Assembly: GCF_022539665.2 (NCBI RefSeq)
Contig: NW_026712534.1
Coordinates: forward strand, 124,001 to 188,000
Direction: 5' to 3'
Length of the DNA: 64,000 bases
DNA from: Daphnia carinata
Taxonomy: Eukaryota > Arthropoda > Branchiopoda > Diplostraca > Daphniidae
Both the position numbers and the translations under genes were made by a program. The first letter of the stretch is position 1, and each line of letters starts with the position of its first letter. This document shows positions 8,903 through 18,995 of this stretch, one piece after another. The notes below the pieces were generated by a model. That model was not told the DNA's origin, ran no database searches, and worked only from the letters and a program-made list of their open reading frames with translations.

Positions 8903-10537
8903 ATGTCGCCTTTTCCAATTGTCTTACTGCTATGTCTTTTTGGGCTTCACGTTCGAGCCTTTGAAACGACCGTATGCGATTGTACTGAATCATCAAAAAT
9001 GGGAATAATTCAATTTTCGGATGACGATTGTCATCCGGAAATAAATGATAAACACTCCATTGACGTACAATATTCAGTGCATAGTGAAGTTCGCGCCGCA
9101 GTTCAATTTCCAGGATATATTTGTGCGAAGTGGAAACAAATTCGACATGTCACCATGAATTTTTTTGGACAATTGGTGATTGTGCCGGATAAAATTCCAC
9201 TTGACACTACGCCAAATGAGTGCAACGATATGATTAACAGTCTTCGGTGCGAAGATCAAAAAATGACTGCTGCGGAAAATAAATTTGTATTCGACCGTGA
9301 ACCTGAAATTTTTGGTCATTGGTTACAAACGATCGACGTGGGAATTATTAATTGTGTGCTCGAAAAAATTCGCCTATATCAAGATGTGGAAGATAGTAAT
9401 TTTTCTACGCCGATAGGAATTGCTTCTGCCTCAACAGGTCATTTGTCGCATAATCATTTGACATTAGTTTGGGACAAAACATATACTCAACGATCTGAAC
9501 CAAAAGCTCATCTCATTGAATCTGGTATTGGAAAATTAATACGAAAAACGGGAAATGATAAAATTTTTCGCCTTCAAGATGACAAAAAACAATTGGATTT
9601 TCATTTAACTTTTCAACCGCGTTGTATTCCCATACAAAACTCTTGTTCAAAGAAATCTGATGCCTTTAATATTATCGGCCAATCAAAACTCTTCGTTACA
9701 ACGGCGGCCATCATGGAAAATTTGTCGACAATAACATTGGCAGACCTCGCGCCACCTGGCGGCCAAAATTTGGACCATCCCGCTACTTTACAATATGTTC
9801 GTGATCAACTTACGGGCCATGAAAATGAATTATCACGATTAATTCAAATCTTACAGTGTGATTCAAGAAATGCGAAACATGTAAGAGCAATTATTGCAGC
9901 ACAATATAACGGCTGGTTAGCTGCTTCACATCTAGATCTACCCAAGTGCACAAAATTGCAAGCCTTTGGAAAAACCGCCATTGTCATCTCGTGTAAACCT
10001 TTAAATGTGACTTTCGAAACAGTCGTAACGTCTTGCGGACCGCAACCAAAATTTAAAAATTATACAATTAACCTGGACGGTTGGGAACTCGTTAAATATT
10101 CGCCGTGTTATTGGACAAATGGATTTGTGAACTTCAATGACATACCTTATGCGTTTCGCAATAACACTTGGAAGCCCGTGAACGCAAGTATCGTGTTACC
10201 AATACAAACTCTTGCGCATTCTTTTCGGTATGAAGACGTGAAATTTTTTTATTATGAACATAAAAGTAACCCTGCGTATAGTGAAACTATTATGGATCAT
10301 ATGAGTATAATGGCTGATATTGCCGCAGCTATGAATGAACATTCGCCGAGTGAGTTTTCAACCAATAATCGTCCAAGTGTCACCAACGTCTTATTATCCG
10401 CATCTGGAGTGGCTAGTTATACCAGCTGGTGGGAAACTATTAAAAATTATTTCTTCATCGGTGTACTATGCCTCCTGGGTCTACTTTTCTTACGCATTTG
10501 TTATGGCTGTGGATTTTTCGGACTTATCAGCAAGTAA
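8903..10537 (+). CDS. env: Envelope-like glycoprotein of the gypsy element (544 aa)
   Basis: Intact type-I membrane protein frame. ATG 8903 is chosen because the upstream frame is a T-run and lacks an ATG; it starts a signal peptide (hydrophobic LLLCLFGL core, about residues 5-17). The ectodomain has many Cys (CDC near the mature N-terminus) and several N-x-S/T sites. A single membrane segment lies near residues 512-535 (FFIGVLCLLGLLFLRI), followed by a short tail. Position between pol and the 3' LTR makes it the element's env. I see no furin-type RxxR cleavage site and no insect errantivirus (baculovirus F-like) fusion motif. The Cys layout and the conserved-looking DGWE/PCYW region resemble glycoproteins of chuvirus type found in other arthropod LTR elements; that assignment is by eye. 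Its role would be cell-to-cell or intercellular spread if functional. Confidence 0.75.
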   Translation: MSPFPIVLLLCLFGLHVRAFETTVCDCTESSKMGIIQFSDDDCHPEINDKHSIDVQYSVHSEVRAAVQFPGYICAKWKQIRHVTMNFFGQLVIVPDKIPLDTTPNECNDMINSLRCEDQKMTAAENKFVFDREPEIFGHWLQTIDVGIINCVLEKIRLYQDVEDSNFSTPIGIASASTGHLSHNHLTLVWDKTYTQRSEPKAHLIESGIGKLIRKTGNDKIFRLQDDKKQLDFHLTFQPRCIPIQNSCSKKSDAFNIIGQSKLFVTTAAIMENLSTITLADLAPPGGQNLDHPATLQYVRDQLTGHENELSRLIQILQCDSRNAKHVRAIIAAQYNGWLAASHLDLPKCTKLQAFGKTAIVISCKPLNVTFETVVTSCGPQPKFKNYTINLDGWELVKYSPCYWTNGFVNFNDIPYAFRNNTWKPVNASIVLPIQTLAHSFRYEDVKFFYYEHKSNPAYSETIMDHMSIMADIAAAMNEHSPSEFSTNNRPSVTNVLLSASGVASYTSWWETIKNYFFIGVLCLLGLLFLRICYGCGFFGLISK

Positions 10538-10621
10538 TGCTGTCGCCCAATTCAAGAACCGGAGCCTGATATCGCTTACCAAGTCTGATTACGGGACGTA
10601 ATCTCGCACCGCCGGGAGTGA

Positions 10622-11371
10622 TGTAACGAAGTCACCAAAATACAACTTTTGATTATATTTTATCTTCATTGTTTGTTTTCTTTATATTAAAATTATATAT
10701 TATGTTTGTTTTGCATTATATTTAAAGTATACATTATAAATATAGTAATTCAAGTGTCATTGACATTTCCTGGAATTCTATTTTTATATTATACTTTACA
10801 TCCTGCTTATTGCTGATTGGATGAGCTTAATGCGTAGAACATCGCGCCATACATTTCCATGAATAAGAAATGTTGCTGCGTGAGATATTCAATAACTTAT
10901 ATCCGGAGCTCATCTGTCGGAAATACTATGTTTCCCTCAAACATGTAAAACGTATAAAAGGATACCCTTTTTGTTCCCAAAAGTTAGTTCCACAGATCTT
11001 CAGCTCTCTCTTGTTCTAGTTCCAGTTCTAGTTCCAACTCTCATTCTTAGTGCTCCAAGTGCTATTATTTTCTTCAAATATAGTGAGTTTAATTTGTTCT
11101 TATTCAATAATTATTGTGAGTGTCTTCATCGCTTCTTGTGCGACCGACAAGTCCCGTTTTTCCTTATCTTTTCTCTTTCAACGTTTGACATCTTTATTCC
11201 ATCTTCGCTACAGCGGTGACGGTAAGACTAAATTCGCCTGACTCCATTTTGTATTTCCGTTTCCCATTTATATCTTATATCTGTGTAATGCTTTTATTAT
11301 CTTTGGCCTATTAGAATAAAACATATTCGGCATTGTGGTAACGCCTTCCCGAGTTCATTTTTCTTATTACA
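10622..11371 (+). repeat. 3' LTR of the env-bearing gypsy element
   Basis: A 750-bp block with TGTAAC at its left and TTACA at its right end, forming the short inverted termini of LTRs. A purine-rich cgccgggagtga just upstream is a plausible polypurine tract. Inside are TATAAAAG at 10953-10960 and AATAAA at 11315-11320, giving a U3-R-U5 order on the plus strand. A CAGTTCTAGTTC-type short repeat lies near 11018-11040. The 5' LTR is outside the window, so LTR identity and target duplication cannot be checked. Confidence 0.7.
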
Positions 11372-11417
11372 ATTTGTCTTTAATAACGTAAAGTCATTCT
11401 TTTCAATCACTAAAAGA

Positions 11418-11838
11418 ATGCTTTACAATAACAAAATGGGCAGGGAAATGGGAGAATTCACGCGATCCCTCACGTCTCTCTGCAAGGATCTTCACAGAGA
11501 TATAAAGAACTATGAAAGTAAGTTCTCATTTATTGTAGTTAATGTAACCATATTAATGATTTTTATATCCAGGATTAAGACCTATTACTCTTCTCGACTA
11601 TAGTCGATCAGTAATGGCCAACACAGAAATTGTCCGCCTCAGCGGAATCATCAGCGACGCTGTTCATGTGTTTACCGAAGCGCTCCAGTTCAGAGAGGAC
11701 ATAGAAATTGATCCTCAGGAATTCATAGACAGAATAGAAAAAGAAGATAATCTATTAGATTCTCTGCAAGAAGCATCTGATGATGATTATTATACCGACA
11801 GCGGAGAAGAATCATCAGAAGAGGAGGGAGAAAACTAA
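11418..11838 (+). CDS. Small two-exon gene, unknown acidic protein (121 aa)
   Basis: Exon 1 (11418-11517) ends AGAGAT...GAAA|GTAAGT and exon 2 (11573-11838) follows TATATCCAG, giving a 55-nt intron that joins the two frames exactly. The product begins with helical MGREMGEF, continues with hydrophobic-heptad stretches (IVRLSGIISDAVHVFTEAL) suggesting coiled coil, and ends in an acidic Asp/Ser/Glu tail. AATAAA lies at 11899-11904. No family recognised. The 3' LTR ends only 46 nt upstream of the ATG, so the gypsy insertion may have removed or replaced the promoter, or the true 5' exon lies elsewhere. It could also be an element-linked gene, since the strand matches. Confidence 0.6.
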
Positions 11839-11839
11839 T

Positions 11840-12898
11840 TTTACTGTGTTATGTTTCATCAATAGCGCAATTGTAAAATTAAACAAAAATGAATAACGGA
11901 ATAAAAAATTCAAAAACTCTATTTCATTCATGAGAACACTGTGTGCTTATTTAAGGAATAGGTACATCAACTCCAAAGAAATTTTATTTGCTAAAATACG
12001 CATTGTTCCCTCTGTGCGCTTAATTTCTTTATTTTATTTGCGGTTGTTTTAAGTGAAAACTCATTAAGAGTTCTTAATGTTGTACGCAAACTAACCACAT
12101 TGACTCAAGCTCTGCAAACATAAATGATTTAACCCGAAAAATTTAAACTGGCGACTATGGGATCAGAAAAAAAAAATTTCATATCTGCAAATTGCGCACG
12201 GGTTCCATATAGGTTCTTGAAAGCTTTTTGCTTAAGCAAAAAAATGATTTGAAAGTTCTTTTGAGTTATTATTTTATGTTTTATCCTTCAATCGTAGGTT
12301 TTTCTAAAGCTCCAGAAAATGCGGCCATTACGCAGTAAAATTTGTTTTCTTTTAGTGAAATTTTGTATTTAATAATATGCTGAAATCTTTCATTAAATAA
12401 ATTGAAAATTTTGCCATTTACTCGCTTTTATTATTTAAATAAATTTTTCATTTTTTAGGATGTTATAGCCCTGTCTAGTCCCCATCATTTCCGATGAGTA
12501 AAATTATCTGGGGTATTAAAGTAATAGAAAAAAAACCTAAAAGCTGCCATAGTTGTTCATAAATGCCTGAATTTGGACTCAAAAGGTCTCACGTTCGGCT
12601 ACTTGTCGTAATTATTAAGCATTGCTTTTCCGACATAATGCAGCTCTTTTATATAGCTATGTTTTGATCAATCAGATCAATTTTATATCATTGTCTTTCC
12701 ATGGAAATTCAGAGTTTAATGGCTATATACCGTTTCGAATTCACGTCCCTTAAGTCGTCCATTATTGCCGCCTGTCGTTTTTGCCTTGGGCTACTTGACC
12801 AAAACTGGCCAATAGGAAAAAAGGAAATAATATCTTGTGATTTGTTTTGGTTTTTTGAACGTGGTGATTTCCTATTTTTTTTTCTTACAGATACAAAA
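11840..12898. other. Intergenic AT-rich stretch with a 5' untranslated exon boundary at its end
   Basis: No gene is supported between the poly(A) signal of the previous gene and 12898. The end, TTTTTTTTTCTTACAG at about 12876-12890, is a strong 3' splice site nine bases before the ATG of the next gene, implying an upstream non-coding exon somewhere in this stretch. The rest is AT-rich and unremarkable. Confidence 0.5.
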
Positions 12899-13960
12899 AT
12901 GGATAGCATTAACACTGCCATGGAAGATCTATCAAATTCATCGAGCTCTGAGATGGAAAACATCATTTTACATTCAAATTCAAACGAAGAAAAGGAAACA
13001 ACAAGTGAGTTGGAAGAAGTTTTATTAATCACTGAGACATCTTGTGCAAACAACCAAAAAGTGAAAAGGTTGAGGCAGTCCACAGCATTGAAAAACGTTG
13101 AATTTGTTAAAGCAAGTATCTCAAATTACACCTTAACCTTTTATATTGCATTATTATACATTTTCTGCTTAGGCTAATCACAATACCACTAAACGTGCAC
13201 TGCATTGCAAGACAATAAAGGGCAGGACACGAACCAAGAACAACAGGATGGACCGAGTTACTGAGAGGGTAAGATTCATGTTGACAATAGTAAAACTAGG
13301 GTATTTTATTTTAACATTATTTTTTCACAGCTTGCATCATTGGCACAGGATTTCAACGGTCAATATATTTTGCTGGCTGCATCTCCTAATGACAAAGTGT
13401 GGTCTTCCACCGTTAAGTCATTTGGGCCACTGGCCAAACAGTTTTTAAAAAGCAGAGTTGGCAATTGTCTTTCTGACCAATGGCAGAAGTTGGTAGATGA
13501 TCAACAAAAGAGTAAGTATTATACTTTATGCTTCTGTCCAAATATTTACCTGATAACAATTGTTATCTCAACAGTAAGAGCGCAGGGCACAAATTCCTTA
13601 CCTACCAATGCACCTGTTACCAATAATGGTTCCATTGAGACAAGAGAGCTTCCGCTATCTTCTGCGCAATCACTTCCGGAATTTTGTATGCAAATACCTG
13701 CTACGTCGCAAACAGTTGTTATCTCTTCACCACCGAGCCGCGATACATCTCAAAGTAAAGTAACGAAACGTCCGGTTGCTGTGGGAGTTAATGGTCCAGC
13801 TTCTTCGCCATCGGTTACATCACCGCCAATCTCCCTAATTCCATCGGCGAAGGCGCCCCAAGGTGTTCTTGTTAAAACGGCTCAGGGGACTTTGTTGAAA
13901 TTAAAGAATAGCGAGGTAAAACAGTTAACTTTCCATGTTTTAAGCAAAAAGAATGACTGA
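12899..13960 (+). CDS. Four-exon gene, unknown protein (291 aa) with a GC-AG intron
   Basis: Exons 12899-13111, 13173-13268, 13331-13511 and 13575-13960 join in frame. Introns are 61, 62 and 63 nt. Intron 1 starts GCAAGT and ends TTAG, a GC-AG intron with otherwise perfect donor; the nearby GTATCT donor would create a stop. The product has an acidic Ser-rich N-terminus, a basic linker (KGRTRTKNNR), a central globular-looking segment with several Trp and Leu (exon 3), and a Ser/Pro/Thr-rich C-terminus ending LSKKND. It may be nuclear, judging by composition only. AATAAA lies near 14092. No domain recognised. Matching splice sites and phases make it a real gene despite the unknown function. Confidence 0.75.
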
Positions 13961-14329
13961 AGAACAACTAAATATTTAGGTCCTTATACCCTTTATCTCC
14001 AAAGTGGCCCCGGCACCAGGACTCAAGAAATTATAATTTATCTCAATGAATGTAATTCTAAACTTTGTTGTTACCCAGAGGATAAAATCCAGAAATAAAA
14101 GTCACGATTCAAAGATTTTTAGATCTTTTATTAATCTTTAAAAGCAGAAAACCTACCTTATAATGCACAAGCATCTCCTTTACCCTTGTAAACCAATATT
14201 AAAAACATTAAACAATACAGTACATTCCATAAAATAATGATCTACCTTTGGGACCTTTCTTCTGTTCTTGAAATAAGGTCCAGCTATCAAGTATCATGGC
14301 TTATTATGTCTCCACATAAGAATGCTTCC

Positions 14330-15420
14330 TTAGTTCTTACGTACGACAGCTAGTACATCTGTGTTATATAAAACGAAAATTAGTGAGGGAATTGCAATCA
14401 TTGACAATTTTTTACTTACAGTCCTGGACAAACAGTCACGGGTTACCAGTACTCTAGGCAGGTCCAGTGTCAGATTGGAAAGCACCTGAAGTGCCTGGTT
14501 GTTCCATCGCATCAGCAATATTACATATTTAAAACAAACCAAAAATTACTTTAAAAATGAGTTGAATTGAATTGTGATTTCTTGTTCGGCTTCTTTGTAG
14601 GACAGCTAGTAGATCTGTGTTATCTAAAACGAGAATTTGTGAAAGAACTGCAATCATTGATAATTTTTTACTTATTAATTAAATACGAATTTTCATTTTT
14701 GATTTAATTATTTCTACTCGACTTACCCGGTTGCAATCCAAAGAGATTTCCTCAATTTGGGTTTCGATCCTCATTAGTGGCCAAACGAGACCGCTTGATA
14801 TTCGGAACTTCTGTGTTTTTTAAATCAATTCTGGAACATTTGGACCACATCGGAGCTAAACATAACAGAAGGTTTGGGTGAAGAAAAAAGGAATTAGTCA
14901 GTACACGATTGAGATCATGACCTAGAAATTCGGATGGCCCAAGGATACGTAGCAGATACGTATGCAAAAGAGTACGCTGATGGGTGAAAAGTAGGCAGTG
15001 TGTGTCCAAATCACACTTCCCACCAAAATGTTGACGACATGTCGTACACCGTACTAAGCTTGGTGCATGGCAACGAATACAAGAAAAAGTCCCTGCACCA
15101 CAAGTTTGTTCTTGAATTTTTTCATAGAGGAAATACCGGTGTTCTTTGAATTTTTTTTCTTTCATTTCCATTTTCCAAAGTGTCAGTTCTTGGTATTCAT
15201 TGGTTTTAATGTACTTTTGATTGTCTTGTTCGGCTTCTTGTAGGCATATCATCTAAAACGAGATTTGTGAGAGAATTGGATAATTTTTTACTTATCCTCA
15301 ACAAACGGAAAATCTGTATTCGCAGCAGGTCCAGATCAGATTGGAAAGCACTTGAAGTGCCTGGGTATTCCATCGCAGCAATGTTATGTTGAAAAACAAC
15401 CAAACGTTACTTTAAAAATG
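14330..15420 (-). repeat. Three diverged copies of an exon-intron repeat unit
   Basis: On the minus strand a unit reading ATGGAA(T/C)A.CCAGGCACTTCA, TTCCAATCTGA, then GTAAGTAAAAAATT.TCAA and TCTCGTTTTAGAT recurs at about 14335-14545, 14580-14690 and 15228-15420. A short related piece with AACATAACAGAAGGTTTGGGTGAAG recurs at about 14855-14885 and again at 16695-16725. The unit looks like a 5' coding exon with part of an intron, multiplied with a mobile element. No intact product can be read. Confidence 0.6.
14752..15252 (-). pseudogene. Cys/His-cluster protein fragment, possibly KDZ-type transposon
   Basis: A 166-codon frame with a Cys/His cluster: CGAGTFSCIRCHAP, RCTTC, FGGKCDLDTHC and FTHQR. 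This C-x2-C/H spacing resembles the CxC zinc domain found at the N-terminus of KDZ (Kyakuja-Dileera-Zisupton) transposases, but no catalytic domain is present. The frame is flanked by the repeat units at 14580 and 15228, and a short piece of its sequence recurs at 16695, which supports a mobile origin. An alternative is a degraded host zinc-finger gene. Confidence 0.4.
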
Positions 15421-15860
15421 GGTTGATAAGTAGTGTTAGTTAGTGTTAGTTATACTTGATATAGTGTCGACCGAAGGCTGTTTGCACCTGACGTTATCGA
15501 TCACAAATAGCTTTTTAACTCGAAGCCCAGTCGATTTGCTTGGGATCTGTTGTTTTATATATTTTTTTTCTACACTTTTTCGGTCCTCTTTCCTCCCATA
15601 GTACGACTCGCTTCCTGCTTTTAGATTCCATTTTGAAAATTACATGATTTCTTCTCTTGGGTTCACTGCTACGAAATTAAAAATGTCACTTAAATGTCCA
15701 AATGTCAAAACAAATCACTGAATCACTTAACAGAAAATTCAAATGTCAAAGCCGACATATTGCGCTCAGTTCAGTCTTCCGTCACCTAAGCCAACTGTTG
15801 GCAATGCAAGAGCCAAACAGTTGGCCTATCTTGCTGCGTAGGGAACACCGTTGCCAGACT

Positions 15861-16287
15861 ACAGTAAGGGAGACGCGCATACGGAAGGGTCGCAATTGGA
15901 ACAACGTGTTCCAATTGCCCCTATCATGGGTCTTCACGGAGTTTTAATGTTTATAGGGGATAAAATTTAGCTAGGAAAAAGTTAATGTTATCAATTTATT
16001 GCGTAATGAACGAAGAATGATTCAAGACCTTTTTTAATGATTTCCTCCATCGTTTTAGGTGTGAAAACGAAACAATTGTCTGGGCAAAAACTAGAAATGG
16101 ACAGTCAAAAAACAACTTTCTGGGATAGCTCGAAAACTTTTAGAGTCTAAAGCCTCCAATTTTTTCTAAAAATGTAAAACCCTAATTCCCGTTACCTCAA
16201 ATTTTTAAACTAAATCTCTTACATACTTGAAGTGGTAGAATTTTTGTTTCAATTGCCGCGTGTTCCAATTGCGCCCTACCTCCCCTA
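15861..16287. mobile_element. Short non-autonomous DNA element (MITE-like) with imperfect inverted ends
   Basis: The left end (agggagacgcgca...gggtcgcaattggaacaacgtg) is the inverse of the right end (cgcgtgttccaattgcgcc...tcccct), apart from a 15-nt block present only on the left. Both ends have GGGAG/CTCCC outermost. The interior is AT-rich without a gene. The right end abuts a Tyr-Tyr-Thr family pseudogene. Confidence 0.55.
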
Positions 16288-16400
16288 CTCTACGCTACTA
16301 CACCGATGCTCCCAAATAGTACACAACGAAGGCACCCGGAGTACTACACCGCGCATTTCGCTATACCGAGCTGCAGCACTGAAGGACTCGAATGTAACGA
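16288..16400 (+). pseudogene. Tyr-Tyr-Thr repeat (cuticle-like) gene fragment
   Basis: The reading YYTDAPK, stop, YTTKAP and, after a frame change, EYYTAHF matches the same tyrosine/threonine/proline repeat seen at 35890-36050 and, on the minus strand, 56500-56820. The nucleotide match to 35993-36028 (ctactacaccgatgctcccaaatA) is close. A stop and a frameshift show decay. The family looks like extracellular or cuticular repeat proteins; function not known from this window. Confidence 0.6.
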
Positions 16401-16679
16401 GCCGCATATTAAATTTCAGCGCCTCTTTTCGTTGGGAACCGCGATTTTCAAACAGGACGAACAATATTTTATTAAATTCCACTTCCAAAGACGATGTCAT
16501 TGTCAAAGTGATGGTTCTCGGTAATTGGATATCCTTGCTAATATTGTTGTTTGCATGGAAATTATTTTCTTCTATATTGACTTTTCCTGCTAGGTATGGC
16601 CTTAGATCACATAACGCGTCTGCAAGACGATAAGTCTCAATGTTCAAAGTTTAAGAGAGGGTTGACTGAGCTCATGCCA

Positions 16680-17430
16680 ATTCTGGAACATGTCGCTAAA
16701 CATAACAGAAGGTTTGGGTGAAGCAGTACACGGTCATTTATCCAGCACAATCCAATTATATCCAGCATCTTTTACAATCACATGAGCAACTTGATTCAGG
16801 CCAGGCCATCCATTTAACAGTTCAGTTCATTGGTTGACTATATCTTGAGGCATATCACCGTATTTATTGGCATTGAAAATCACGTGACCGAAATTTTCTT
16901 TTCTTTATGTTATAGGGACAGTGGGATTATCCTATGGAACACAGGTGATTGGATCATTGAAGAATACATCTGTAGTTGTTTCGCCCTACCTCGTAACGAT
17001 CTTGAATTTAACAGAAAAGCTTATTTCAGTTGTCCCGATTTAGTTCATCTGGCTATCTTGGTGCAGGCTATGGCATTTTTCTCACAGACACGCATTTGTT
17101 TCTCAATACTAATGATGATGCCAGATTAGTCATATGGCATTTTTGTATCAATTTTTGAGGCACAGAAACACTCAACATTTTTATCGCATTTGTTTCTCGA
17201 ATACTAATGACAAATGAACCATTCATATGTAAGTCCGCAGTTCAAGAATGATAGTTTTGATAACATATACAATTTTTCGAATATTTAAAGCGATCTTTCG
17301 ATTCTCCCGTTATGCAAAAATTATGCATCATTAACGAAGTGTTTAATGCTAAAACTTGAAATGTAACTCGATCTCGTTTGATGTCCTCATTAATACTTAC
17401 TATTTAAAAAATTTAAAAATACAGGTTAAT
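16680..17430. other. Degraded intergenic DNA
   Basis: Contains one short copy of the 14.86-kb repeat (16695-16725) and otherwise no supported gene. Open frames such as 16830-17129 have no recognisable features. Confidence 0.4.
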
Positions 17431-18728
17431 ATGGAACAGAATCCATTTATTGATGAACTAACAAATTTGGAACCAAAGTTTGACACTAAAACATGCCCGA
17501 CGTTTTCTCGTGTGTTGCTCCACTGAAATTGAACGACTCATTTAAGGATAATGAAAGATACGATGACGAATACCCCGTAGAGGTAGTCGTGTCACGGTCG
17601 CGAAAATGACAACGACCAACACCTTCTTCTATTGCCCTCATCCAACAGACGTTAATGTGGTAGGGGAGACCGGACCCACCTTGGACAGTTTCGGTTTAAC
17701 CCCATTATTCACCATCCTACTTACGCGAAATTAGGAAAATTTGTTAAAATTGAATTGCCAACATTTCCGCTACCCCCTGAATTTTTGTCAAAGATGCAAT
17801 ATCATTTTTTTAGAATTTATTACCATTTCTATTTCGCCGTGAATTTCGACCGAATCGGGGTGACTTTGTACGGACACCTGTACCACTTTGGACGGGGTCA
17901 AAAGAGGTAGATTGTGTTGAATGAAAATTTTAATTTTTTGTCTACTTTTTGCTACTAAGTTAGTGAACAATTTTAATGTAATTTTAATTGATGTTAATTT
18001 TAAGATGTTATGTGAAATAAAATACTTTTGTTATACCGGAAAAATTTCATTTTACTGATAAGGAAGACATAGGGGGAGGTGGAGCAAACATAGAATCGAT
18101 AATTTGGTAATATCAATTTTTCACGTCGATTTCCCTAATTTGTGTTTGTCATGTTATATTGTAAATGTTTCCTTAAATTTCTAAAATTTCAAATTTTCGC
18201 GCTTAGACTTGGCCCATCCCATGCACGCCAATTTGGTGTCCAACATCACCCCTGCCGTTTGTACAACTTGGCCCCCAAAAACAATTTTCGCAGAATAAAT
18301 CATTGTGCTTAAAGTTGAATAAGGAAAATTATTTTGCTTTTAAAATATTATTTAGAAATCTCTAATCTACTTACTTCTAATATCTATTAACGTATAATTA
18401 TAAAATAACATTTAAAAAATCATTGATTAAGCACGAAGAAAAATACAGACTTTTTCGTATTTTTATTATTTGTTAATCAATTCAATAAATAATACAGACA
18501 CGGCAATCAAACTTTTACATCATGTATAAAAACCTATTTTGAACATATTTTGTAATTATTATATTTTTATTATGATAACTTGTATTTTTCGCGGCACTGT
18601 ACAACTTGGTACAGTGTCCAAGATGGGTCCGGTCTCCCCTACGAAAAGTTGGCCAGCGCCTTTAACGAATTAAAGTGCTGCTACTCTCTTACTCATGCAA
18701 ACAAGCTTGCCGGGCGAAGCCAATTAGA
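17431..18728 (+). pseudogene. Broken unknown reading frame split by a MITE
   Basis: Starting at ATG 17431 after a possible 3' splice site (AATACAG at 17419-17425), a frame reads MEQNPFIDEL and is broken by one base near 17518. It continues past one TGA at 17607 to the MITE at 17661. If the MITE and one TA copy are ignored, the same frame resumes at 18642 and stays open to TAG 18726-18728, with a helical LASAFNEL segment. So the element seems to have landed in a former coding exon. Family not recognised. Confidence 0.45.
17663..18639. mobile_element. 977-bp MITE with GGGGAGACCGG inverted ends and TA target duplication
   Basis: Left end GGGGAGACCGGACCCACCTT and right end (inverse) AAGATGGGTCCGGTCTCCCC match over about 25 bp with one or two mismatches, and both are flanked by TA (17661-17662; 18640-18641). 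The interior is non-coding but repeats the same theme (GTACCACTTTGGACGGGGTC; GTACAACTTGGCCCCC), typical of subterminal transposase-binding repeats. TA duplication suits Tc1/mariner- or PIF-type families; which one is not determinable here. Confidence 0.8.
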
Positions 18729-18995
18729 ATAGAACGTGAATGGAAGAATCAAATTCGCGACAATGAACAACACCGTGTACGGGTTTGCCATTCAATTCAG
18801 TTGAAGTACCACACGATATAAACGACGTTACATGTTTTAGGATTTTTACGTGCCAAAAAGATAAGAATATTCGGCTGACAGAACAGTGATGGGAAAAATA
18901 AAAAATGAATATCAGTCACATTTCGCTAAACGGTGGACATAAATTCAAGTTGCATATCTGCAAAGTTGAATTTAATTTCGTTTTTAGGGAAAGCG

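Noticed and set aside
13112-13120. GTATCT as the intron 1 donor of the 12899 gene
   Set aside because: It would create an in-frame stop directly after the join; the GC donor three bases earlier keeps frame.
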